DNA from: Clitopilus passeckerianus
Lineage: Eukaryota; Basidiomycota; Agaricomycetes; Agaricales; Entolomataceae
Assembly (NCBI GenBank): GCA_944990035.1
Contig: CALYLX010000013.1
Span: 1-64,000 of the forward strand
Reading direction: 5' to 3'
Length of the DNA stretch: 64,000 nucleotides
The first letter of the stretch is position 1, and every line of letters starts with the position of its first letter. Below the pieces are notes generated by a model that ran no database searches, was not told where the DNA came from, and was given only the letters and a program-made list of their open reading frames with translations. Positions 32,740 through 42,032 of this stretch are shown here, piece by piece. The position numbers were made by a program, and so were the translations under genes.

Positions 32740-34400
32740 GGGTCACGATGGTAAAGTTGACATTGTCAGATATGTTTTGTCCATAATTCTTTATATTCCG
32801 CGTATTCCGCGTCAAGTAACTCGCAAAAGTACGACAACGAGGCATAGAACCCAATTAGCAACTTATCAGGGTGAGGTCTGTCCAGACACCCAACCTTGTT
32901 CCCCATCCCAATTCTTCATAATTCCAGCAATCCTTTCCCCTGCACTCGAGGTAGCGACCTTTCTATAATAACATGTCCATCACAGCCCTGCTTTTCAGTG
33001 TCCACCCAGAGCTCGAATCTAACCTCACGAAGGTTGATGAATGCATCTTGGGCTAATATAAGATCAATTTCGGCCCATGCTTCTGGATCGCGTGGTAGAA
33101 GCTTGATATCGTTCTCGACGAGCACAAGGCAAAACATTATCGTTTCGATCCTCGGCGTGGGTCTTAGTGTACGCAGTGTCCGAAGAAGCCCAATGAGTGG
33201 GGTTGGGTGCGACCAGTCGTCAATCCATAACGTCAGATTCTTTAGCTTGGTCAGGGGTGAGAGGTCGAAGACAAATCCTTCATTGGCTAGCGGAATGTCA
33301 GAAAAGCTAGCGTGGCGGAGGATTAGGAGCTTACCTTCACTTTCTAAGTTTAGGAAAAAGACTTCAATGGATCCAAATCCAGGTTGGAGTGCGGTCCATA
33401 TATTATTAGGAGACATTTGGGTGAAGACGAAAGCGTCGACGGATTTGAGTCGAGATAGATTAAATGGTAGCCCATTGGGACCGAAGGACCAAATGAGGAT
33501 CTTTAGAGCCTCCAGTTCGGGAAGCGGGGCATTATGGTCGAAGTTAACCTCGTAGTTAATGGAAACCATGGATAGTTCCATGTATTTGACGGTGAGGGAA
33601 GACGCAAGTAGTCCCACCGGAAGATGGAGAATACCTTTAATAAACAGGCGGAGTAATGTGGGGGTTTGCACGAGCTGACTGAAGGCTCGTCGGAACTCAG
33701 TCGGGAGGGTAAGCCATGGCAAAAAGGCTGCTCGAACCTTGAAGGTTATAAGAGTACCAGCAGCCCGTATCATATGAAGGATATTTGGGACGTATACGTT
33801 GAATAAAAGATAGCTGGACGATTGGTGCGGGTGCGCAGAAAGGTCGGTATTCAGAGGTAGATCACATAGCTCGAGTTCACGGATTAGGGGCATGAGGTGG
33901 GGCGAGTTTTGCAGTGTACAAAGGATTCTACGGCTTGAGGCCTGAGATAGTACGCATTTATTGAAGAGAATGACCCTGCCGAAGAGTTTGGTTTGGCAGT
34001 GATGGCTAAACCGTCGCGCGATCAGGCAGCAAGCCCTGATGGAGACTTCATCATCTAGGAGGTCGATGATCAGTTCGATAAGTTCTTGTGGAAGTACTGG
34101 AGTAGTATTCTCTGAGTTGACCGGGGTGTCTTCGCTTTCTAGAGGTCTAGGTTCCTTTGAGAACACCGCCATCCACGAATGTCGGCTTGAACGTCTGGCA
34201 TTATGGATTGGATAGAAAGATATCTGTTTCTGTCTGGCGAGGCTGTCTTCTGCAGCAGGATTATGGTTTAGAGACTGAGCGCGCCGGTATTTTCGAAGAT
34301 TCCAGAGCCTACGGAGGAGATTCATGGCGGAAACGTGGGCGTAGGGCCAGCTCAATCACACTTTAATCCAAGCCGCGATGCAAGTGGCAGTGCACACGCT
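32740..34400 (-). repeat. Tandem duplication unit B
   Basis: Second copy of the ~1.7-kb unit described at 30040-31740, in the same orientation. A local expansion is visible within it: the flank motif TATTCCGCG is present twice in tandem here and once in unit A. Confidence 0.75.
32916..34325 (-). CDS. F-box and leucine-rich protein, tandem copy, 469 aa
   Basis: Single exon. The start chosen is ATG at 34323-34325, aligned with the ATG of the sister gene; the upstream in-frame extension has only a TTG. The F-box is PVLPQELIELIIDLLDDEVSI...CCLIARRFSHHCQ, followed by the same leucine-rich series as the sister gene (REVRFELWVDTEKQ near the end). The C-terminus is clipped. The sister ends LLVLWKNSVGEQYWVS, while here a one-base deletion turns the Trp codon context into TGA after LLEL. 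Residual codons for GEQGWVS remain downstream out of frame. About a dozen residues are lost, so the protein may still work. Confidence 0.75.
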   Translation of the reverse strand: MNLLRRLWNLRKYRRAQSLNHNPAAEDSLARQKQISFYPIHNARRSSRHSWMAVFSKEPRPLESEDTPVNSENTTPVLPQELIELIIDLLDDEVSIRACCLIARRFSHHCQTKLFGRVILFNKCVLSQASSRRILCTLQNSPHLMPLIRELELCDLPLNTDLSAHPHQSSSYLLFNVYVPNILHMIRAAGTLITFKVRAAFLPWLTLPTEFRRAFSQLVQTPTLLRLFIKGILHLPVGLLASSLTVKYMELSMVSINYEVNFDHNAPLPELEALKILIWSFGPNGLPFNLSRLKSVDAFVFTQMSPNNIWTALQPGFGSIEVFFLNLESEGKLLILRHASFSDIPLANEGFVFDLSPLTKLKNLTLWIDDWSHPTPLIGLLRTLRTLRPTPRIETIMFCLVLVENDIKLLPRDPEAWAEIDLILAQDAFINLREVRFELWVDTEKQGCDGHVIIERSLPRVQGKGLLEL

Positions 34401-34473
34401 GTGACAGCAGTTGCCGACTATGTGACAATCGTCACTCAAGGCCTCTAGCCAAGCCACCGCAGCCTCGTTGACC

Positions 34474-35388
34474 ATGGGAGACACACCCGCTGAACTCTTT
34501 GACGCCTACGAGCAGGACTTCCGCTCAATTGTATTCGACATCCAGGACAAGCTTGAGGGTAGCGGCAAGAATGAAACAGGAGGTTAGCTCAGCTGTGGTG
34601 CAAACTTACCAACTTCGGACACTAACCCCACGATTCAACAGAGAAACGCAAGGCAACTCTGCGGACCGTAGAGGTGCGGCTGGATGAGGCGGACGATATT
34701 GTATGTTTTATTTAGCATATGAGTCTGCAAGTCACCATTTTTACCGGTTATCTAGGTTTCGGCCCTGGAACTTGAGCTCCAAGGCATACCCCAATCCGTC
34801 AAGACACACTACACGAACAAGCTAAGGCAAGCCAAAACCGACATAACTCGGTACAAGAAACTCGCGAAGGACATGCATGCCCTTGCTGCTCGATCTGAGC
34901 TCGTTGGTTCAAGAAGGTTAGGTGCAACTTCGCCCTCATCAGACGACCCATACAACGAAAGGGGAGACCGTGAACGGCTGCTTGCTGGCACTCAAACCCT
35001 GGACGATGGTAGCAGGAGGCTTACGAATACTCAACGTCTTGCTCTCGAGACCGAGGATCAGGGGGCAGAGATTTTGCGGACATTGAGGACGCAGAGGGAA
35101 ACCATCGAGAATGCAAGGGAGAATGTTAGTTCATCTTTTCTCATGCAGAACTGGAGTTTTATTGATTATGCCTCTACTTTCAGCTGCAAGGAGCCGACAG
35201 TAACATTGACAAGGCGTCAGGAACGCTGAAGAAGATGATCAAACAGTACGTGCAACCATGACCGGGTCTGGTCCATTCCTGACTCAAAATTCTGTAGGAT
35301 GTACAAGCAGCGATTTATGCTCTCTGCTATCGCTGTCTTCGCTATCCTGCTCGTTCTTCTCATCCTTTACTTCAAACTTTTCCGGTAG
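34474..35388 (+). CDS. vti1: Vti1 family SNARE (Qb), 229 aa
   Basis: Five exons, 34474-34582, 34642-34700, 34756-35124, 35184-35245 and 35298-35388, give 229 aa. The N-terminal three-helix domain starts MGDTPAELFDAYEQDFRSIV and continues through VEVRLDEADDI and ELELQGIPQSVKTHYTNKLRQAK. The SNARE helix spans ETEDQGAEILRTLRTQRETI to LQGADSNIDKASGTLKKM, with the zero-layer Gln in the LRTQRE context. A C-terminal membrane anchor (FMLSAIAVFAILLVLLILYFKLF) follows. Vti1 pairs with several syntaxins in Golgi-to-endosome, vacuolar and retrograde traffic. Length, order and anchor fit the family fully. The gene starts 150 bp from the divergent F-box copy. Confidence 0.95.
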
Positions 35389-35764
35389 TTTGGCCTACCG
35401 ACCATTACCAGGGAGACCGCCGTACTCCCCTACCTTGGTGCTATTATACGCAGCTGCGGTTCTGCACCCGCCTGCTCCTTCAATTTAGCGTATAGAAATT
35501 ACCTTTCCGCTACGCCTGGTTAATTAAGGATTTCCCATTACGCTGAACATTTCGCACTTCCTCTTATTCGACAGACTACATATACCTGCATCTTACAGCC
35601 GCATTTCCAAATTCCGTATCTTATTGTTGTATTCCTATGGACACTCGTTTTTCTCGCATTCAACATCTGCTTCGCTCGGTTCTAATACCTCAAATGTCGT
35701 CGGCTGGGCGTGATGCCTTGAGCTGCCTCTATTATAGGCTATACCAATCACATATTAGCCCATC

Positions 35765-36285
35765 TTATATTCGAACTGAATACAGATTGTCACATACGAG
35801 CGTTTCTTCGTCAAACTTGACATCCTCCTTTTCGACCGGGAAATCAGTTTCCTCGGGCCTGTCTTCTCTGTCGTCGACATAGTCGGTGAACGCCCTCTCA
35901 TTTGAGGGACGTCCATGCTATCGCCCTGGGTAGGGAATGCTGAGGCGACTTGGAACGTGGGGCCAGCAAGAGCTGCCAGGATTGAGTTTTTGCGGGGTGT
36001 GATGGGCATATTTTGTTGTATATTGGTCGTAAGAGTCGTGAAGGACGTGACGTTCTTTTGGGCGGAGAGAGTGCCTGCACTAATTCTGAAATTCAACCGT
36101 TGCTCAAGCTCGTTCTTATGTATGATCCAGACCTTCGTTGTCACTGCTACGACCATCATAAGACGATCCGAGTCTCTCCAACGGTTGTATTGGGGGCTGT
36201 ATTCATCGTCGAACGATGATGAAACGGCACCATGATTCTCTGATGCGACCATCACCAGGCTAAGGTTGTCGAGATAAGGATACAA
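35765..36285 (-). CDS. Hypothetical protein, model uncertain
   Basis: A 176-codon minus frame (36285-35755) is open, but its C-terminal part (RKLISRSKRRMSSLTKKRSYV) looks like the off-frame reading of an acidic sequence. The alternative frame there reads DYVDDREDRPEETDFPVEKEDVKFDEE (given here in part) and ends YSVRI-stop at 35765. A TAG acceptor at ~35920 could join an upstream exon to that acidic tail, but I found no convincing donor. No family recognised. The coordinates describe the likely coding zone, not a settled model. Confidence 0.3.
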
Positions 36286-36587
36286 ATGCAGTTGGTATTC
36301 AGAATTCGCTATTCATTACGGTTGTACTGTAAACTCGTGTACTACATAGTGTCTACACTATAAAGTCCAAATTATGCTAAATGCCAGCAAAATGAAGGTG
36401 TTACGTGCGGTAAAGAAACCCGACAGCGATTCAGGCGGATATAGGATTTGCTCCAAATGAACAGCCCGAGACCTCGCCCCAACAGCGCAGGGCCCGTGCC
36501 CTCTCAACTTCGGCTTCAGAAGCCTTGACGAGGAGAACGGTATATGCACCCCAAGGCGATGCATCACCAAGTGGCTCCCCTCGTGCA

Positions 36588-37757
36588 TCAGGTCCTTCTG
36601 GCACCCTCAGGCGCATCCACAACCTCCCACTCATCCATAGCTTCCGGCTCCCTAATCTCTTCCTTACTCTCTCCACCAACAGTATACCCGCCTCCACTCC
36701 GTCGCCGCAGAAGGTACACCTTGAGCATCATGACGAGGCGCACGATGGTGAAGACGATGGCGTAGCCTACTGCGATGCCGATGATGTAGCCTGCGAGGAC
36801 GCCGGGTTTGGAGGAGTGTGGGTCGAGGAAGGAATATGCTGAAAGGAGCAGAGGGTCGAAGTTAGGTTTCGGGTATGGTTTCCGAGGTGGGAAGAAAGAC
36901 TTACGGTACCAGCCCTCGCCGACTGTCTTGTTTGCGACGTATGCCAAGGCGAGGTATAGAGCAAGGATGAGAATGTTGAGTATGACGAAGAGCCATGGTG
37001 CAGGTTGGATGTTCGTTAGGAGTGCGTCGAGCAGGCCCAGGGGCGTGTTAAGGATGTGTAGGGATATGGCTTGCCATGCTATAAAAGAGGAATTAGCTGT
37101 TGTGGAAATGATGTTGGAAAGTGGAAAGCGTACAAGACTGGGTCGTTGCGAATGTTGTTGTTGAAGAGAGAAGGGCCCAGTATACAATGGTTACAACAAT
37201 AGCTGTAAAGCTCGTCGTCAGCGGGAAAGCACGTACAAACGGCATGGCAGGACTTACGGAAATTGCAGACGCCAGACTGCAGCCACACATGCAGGAACTG
37301 CAGGAACCGAGGCCATCGTTGCAGAGGGAACTGCACTGGCAACGAGTAGTCCTCCGTGCTCCCCAGTTCCGGCTCTCCCAGGCCCTCAGGCTGTTGCTTC
37401 AATTTCCGGAGCCGTAGAGCGTAGGAGATAGTGTGGACGCCCGAAGCCCAGTAATATGAGCAGATCCCAATATAGGTCAGATGGGTGAAGTACGCGAAGA
37501 ACCTTCAACGAAATAGGTCAGAACCGATTAAAAAGGAGCGAAAAAATGACATACTTGTCACCTTGGTGTACGGATGCTGAGTTCCATATCAGGGTGTAGA
37601 GGATGGTGACGAAGGTATATAGGGCCAATAATAGCCTGATTGCTCCTAGCGTCGTTGGAGGGCAGAGGTATGAGGTGACGAATGATGCTGAAGAATCGAA
37701 AGGCTGGGTAACACCCAGCAAAGGAAGGACCCCTCCTCTTGCGCGACCTAAAGGCAT
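36588..37757 (-). CDS. FAR-17a/AIG1-like multi-pass membrane protein, 313 aa
   Basis: Five exons, 37757-37555, 37502-37258, 37202-37134, 37078-36905 and 36838-36588, give 313 aa with consistent phases. About six hydrophobic segments are visible: LGAIRLLLALYTFVTILYTLIW, FFAYFTHLTYIGICSYYW, IVVTIVYWALLSS, a segment near AWLFVILNILILALYLALAYV (approximate), and VLAGYIIGIAVGYAIVFTIV. The motifs AYFTHLTYIG and WQAISLHILNTPLGLLD (His and Asn-Thr) agree with the FAR-17a/AIG1 family, whose animal members AIG1 and ADTRP are membrane threonine hydrolases of fatty-acid esters of hydroxy fatty acids. Spliced exon 4/5 reads GEGWYPYSFLDPH. The 66-nt intron 36839-36904 is open in frame, so unspliced reading inserts 22 residues. 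Family assignment is by motif memory. Confidence 0.65.
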
Positions 37758-38674
37758 GGTCGTTGAGCTCTAAGAGGTATCGTCGAGGTCGTCGGGTATT
37801 CAAAGGTATAAGGGCTTGTCAGACAAAGTCCAGGGACGAAATTGATTATGGGTATCTCGGCGGATTGCAGTGGTCCAAAGGAATGAAAGGTTTCCAAAAA
37901 GAATGAACGACGGGGTCAACAACCTTTGAATGCAGAGTGTCAGCTGAGTCGACCCGGGAAACCCAAAATGGTGATTGTCCCCGACAGAACTGGGGTAAAA
38001 ACTTACCGAACGTGCCTCGTGGCCCGCCTGTGGTCAAATTCGGGTGGCTCGAGTTAGGTGCTGCCTGATGAAGCGGCAGAGGAACACCAGGATTATCGTG
38101 CTCGACACGTCAGACGACGAGGACGCGAGTGCGAGAAAAAATATTTGAGGATCAGGGTGATCCCGATTTCCACGCATGGCACCGGTTTATATTAGGGATT
38201 CGCTTAGCTATAAGAACCCCATCTGCATGGAATTGTCAAGGAATTTGAGATATATCATTTTGTGGTCGTCCGACATCCACAACGACGGAGAGCACTCCAA
38301 GGGATGCAAGACTGACAATCATCGGCAAGAGAAGAGAAGGGACGTGATGGTGGTGTGCTCATGCCAAAATGTACCTGATAGATTGATTCGAATCACGTCG
38401 GCGGAGTCAATTGGCCATTTAATGTCGTCCATCCTATTTCTAGTCTAATCGAAGCTATGGTATCGTATGGCAGGAACTTCTAGCGTATAGATCTAGCAAA
38501 ATCATGGGGTATCGGAATACACGACCCCATCTATTCATCCATTGATCCATGTAGACAAAGTTCAAGAGGACGACCGCGTGCTTTCGCAAATACGCCAATA
38601 CCCAGTCATAAAAGGAGTTGAGTAAAATCTCGTTGAACCGGAAGTATCATCGCGGACCCGCATTCTAGAGGACT
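37758..38674. other. Intergenic, nothing recognised
   Basis: About 0.9 kb with only short unsupported open frames, between the 5' end of the AIG1-like gene and the 3' end of the Mpv17-like gene. Confidence 0.5.
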
Positions 38675-39703
38675 TCATTCTAGATTCCCAACCTTCTCAA
38701 CAACCTCATCAGACGCCTCTGCCACCCTCTCGGATTTGGCATTCTCTATACTGAGGTATGTATCTGTGAGTTCGGTCCCGTAAGTTCACCATATTACGCA
38801 GATGAACCAGACGAAACTCACTCCAGAACAAACTCACCACGCTTACGGTGACGAAGCGTAGATGGGGAGGGACAACCGCAAAATTGACGAGCTGTGTCGG
38901 TATGTACACGCCCCAATTGCGTATTAGAGTTGGGACATATTTCTGGTGTGGACGAATTGAATGTCGACAATCAGAACTAAATCCTCTTATGATAGATAAC
39001 GATGGACATACCGCTTCTATTCTTGCTCGTGCCTCATCTGCCTTACCCTCAAGAATACTCATACAGCCGAAGAAGAACGCAACAGCAACTAGATCCTGAG
39101 TCAGTTCTGTTCCTTCAACCTTAGAAAAGGTAGATTCCTGACATGGGGTGAGAATAACCTGATCCAGTCCTACCTACGCAAACAACCTATCATAAGCCTT
39201 GGGCAAAACTGAAAAGGACAGGCGAACGAGATGCGCACCCTAGTAGCCAAAGCCCTCGTCGGAGTAGAGAACCTGATCTTGTTCAGCCACGAATACCAGG
39301 TGGTCATACACGGACCGAAGATGCAGCCTGACGACCCCCGAAGTCAATAGGTCTAGTGTTAAACTCGGAACCTGTGGCTTGGCTGGACGAACCTCCATAG
39401 AAGACCAATCGTGCTGTTCTTTGAAACTGTAGAGCAAGAATTGATTAGAATCATCCTCGCGTATACCTGACTCTGAGCGAGATATAGAACGAACTTACAT
39501 CATGCCTTTCCACCCCTCGCCTCTCAACAGCCTGCTGAGCAATGACATCTCCAGCGCCAAAGAGAATGGCTGCAGTTCCGCATGATGCGAGCATCGGCCT
39601 CCTTATAAGGAGCGCACTGACGATATCGTTCCAGACGTTAGCTTCTCATCCGGAAACCAGAGGAAGGGATAACGCACTTGTACGACCTCAAAAACGCGGC
39701 CAT
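38675..39703 (-). CDS. Mpv17/PMP22 family membrane protein, 212 aa
   Basis: Seven small exons: 39703-39678, 39616-39499, 39426-39393, 39327-39239, 39173-39012, 38942-38822 and 38763-38675. Together they give exactly 213 codons including the stop. The protein starts MAAFLRSYNALLIRRPMLAS and continues AAILFGAGDVIAQQ, FQRTARLVFYGGCIFGPCMTTWY, VGLDQVILTPC, YVPTLIRNWGVYIPTQLVNF and VPPHLRFVTVSVVSLFWNTYLS. This is the complete motif series of Mpv17/PMP22 (YNxxLxxxP, GDxxxQ, R...YGG...GP...WY, DQ...P, NW..W.P.Q..NF..VP...R). Family members are inner mitochondrial or peroxisomal membrane proteins (yeast Sym1). No single long frame exists, so the gene is easily missed. The first exon is only 26 nt. 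Confidence 0.9.
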
Positions 39704-40630
39704 TCTGTATCGCCTCAATGTTCAAACGTTCAAGTTCTTGGGCCTCGCTCTCCTTCCGTGCTGAGGGTTATGAAGGTGGGGAGCTGGAGGACGCGGATTT
39801 AGCCGTCGGGGTCGTGGAGGATGATGAGGACGTGGTTGGAACGATTTGCCGAAAACGCGGGGCTCAATGTCAGTTCTTCCACGGCCCGATTAGCCGGTCG
39901 AACTGATGGTCCAGGCTCCTCCACAGCATGCAACCAACCGTACAAACGCTCAGCCATCGAGAAATGGAACCCAATCAAATTCGGACTAGCTTCGACGAGG
40001 CCTGGAAAACGTGGTTTCCTTGATGCACCACCAGCCCAAGGGCCCCGTGCTCTAAATTTCCCTATGTAAATTTTCAGTCTCCCGTTGGACACATGGTCGG
40101 ACAGCTTTCAGGACGGCGACATTCATTTAAATATCTCGACAACCTGAACTAGTGGATCTTCCACACCCTATATAGACCTTTCGCCAGAAACATATTAGTC
40201 TCTTCACGAACGTAGCTTTTTTGCTCGACAGTACCCGAATTGACGCTGCTTGTCTGAGCAGCATTGTCTCCTTCTGCGCCTCCAGTCCAGTAATGCGAAG
40301 CTACGTTGAAGCAGCCACAGAAAATTGAGGAAAGAAATAGGGAAAGGCCTGTACCCCACCCCCTGTTCAACATCCAGTGCTTCGTGCATCAGCCTTATGT
40401 CAGACCGGGTTCAGGCGGTGGCAAGAATTGAATGAACTCTGCTATTGGTATAGGTATCCTGGATTACATGAATCTATGTACAAATGGAACAAGAAATGAG
40501 AGCTTCAAGGACCTCGGGTATCTTCCATGAGTGTCTAGTCGTAAACTGGCCGTGGTGCAGGTGGTCGTGACGTCGAATGAATCATCCAACTTTGAGCAAG
40601 GTCCGATTTGTTCAACTGCTTCAGAACAAC
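39704..40630. other. Intergenic with one possible tiny ORF
   Basis: A 97-codon minus frame at 39799-40092 is open but lies upstream of the Mpv17 start, and nothing supports it. A 74-codon minus frame at 40149-40373 begins with a hydrophobic stretch (GLSLFLSSIFCGCFNVAS) that could be a signal peptide. There is no other evidence for it. Confidence 0.35.
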
Positions 40631-41179
40631 CTATGGCATGAATCTTAGAAAACCTTTCTTTGATGAACAATATAAAGTCACCTTCGCATTATTTGGACGG
40701 ACAGGACCATCGAGGACCAACTCAAACTGTTCTCCGCTTGAACTATCTGTGAACGGTCCTCCTGGAACTGTGATACTGTTGTCGACATGGGCGTAGGGTT
40801 AGGTCTCGTCTTGGACAAAATATTTACAGCTCCTTACAAGTAGTAGTCACTCCTGATAGTCGCCAATAGCTTCCATTCGAATGGCCATCTAGTCAGCTCA
40901 ACTGTCGTATATGGTTCTGGCGCTTCTGTTATGCCAGCAAAAAGCTTGGAATTCCCAGGCCGGATTGTAATATGTCCGCTTGCTAGGCTTTCTAGCTTCC
41001 ACTGCCAGGTAGAGGGTCAACAGTTGATAGCTGGTATAGGTAAGAGAAATGAGATTGTTTACCATGTGTTGGACGTTTGCAAGATCATCTGTTTCCGCCA
41101 CGATTTCTCCGTTCCAATTGATGGCAAGGCGTTCATAGTACCGAGTGATACGGTAGGTTTCGAATTCCTGGCTCTGCAT
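40631..41179 (-). CDS. Small beta-trefoil-like protein, 141 aa
   Basis: Three exons, 41179-41063, 41001-40838 and 40775-40631, give 141 aa in one continuous frame; no exon is a long open frame. The pattern is of a beta-trefoil: TYRITRYYERLAINWNGEIVA at the start (in part), then WKLESLASGHITIRPGNSKLFAG, TTVELTRWPFEWKLLATIRSDYY and FITVPGGPFTDSSSGEQFELVL. W/F residues recur about every 45 residues. Short intracellular trefoils of this size in basidiomycetes include ricin-B-type agglutinins and I66 (clitocypin/macrocypin-like) protease inhibitors. The repeated xWxL element fits both. No signal peptide is present, which is usual for these defence-type proteins. The exact family is not settled. 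Confidence 0.6.
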
Positions 41180-42032
41180 TGTTTGAGCAGGTTATCGGCG
41201 CTGGTGTGGTAGAAACGTGGGCACCTTGACCGACGATACGTGTACGGTTTAATGACTTAACGGGCCTTTCCCACATTCGCGGACTTCCAACGATTTGCGA
41301 AGACCCTGCGGCTCTCCATATCTTCCTGTCGTGCTTAAACCTCAAATGTGACGCGGAGGGTCGTCAAGCACTGTTAAATATCCGAAATATCTAAATATAT
41401 AACCGAATAGAGTGTGACAGCTGCTAGAAAACCACAATCCTCGCGTCCCTACGTCAATGTCTTTGTAGTCAAGCAGTCGAGGAAAAATGTTACAGCAATC
41501 GTGCCTTTCGCACACTTTCACTGTGACTCGTGTGCTACCCTACTTATCAATGAGCTGTGTCTATGTTGGCTTCAGCTATCCTTGAGTTACCTCCGGCATG
41601 GATCAAGAAATCACGCTGCTAAAGACGGGCACCAGATGAAGATTATATTCCCAGATGCATATTTGAATGCCCAATTATCTCTGTCATGTTGTCGGCGGGT
41701 GCTGGGTTCACTCTGAGGTCTTTGACGTCCGCCGTGTGTATTTACAGTGATATATTGATTTACGGAAGAAACTGTCGGCCCATATTAAAAGGCATTGACA
41801 GACGGACCTGATCTTCGCGGAGCAATGAAACGGCTCCACAGGTTGCTTTATGCGAAAACGACAAAACAATTCGTCTCAGATTAATCACCGCGGAAAAGGT
41901 AAAATACAAGTCAATTATGGTACAAGACAGCAAAAAATTAAAGGGTAAACACAAAGCACCAGGAACCCGGACCGCCACAAGTAAATGCATCCCAAGCCTC
42001 CCAGCCACAGCCCTAGACCTCCAATGACGACC
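41180..42032. other. Intergenic, AT-rich
   Basis: No supported gene. It includes a second occurrence of the short reverse-strand phrase VRVPGALCLPF (about 41960), also seen near 32310, and is otherwise featureless to me. Confidence 0.45.

Noticed and set aside
39799..40092. 97-codon minus frame upstream of the Mpv17-like gene
   Set aside because: The true start of that gene is the ATG at 39703, which gives the YNxxLxxxP motif; the upstream frame adds nothing and ends in a stop.
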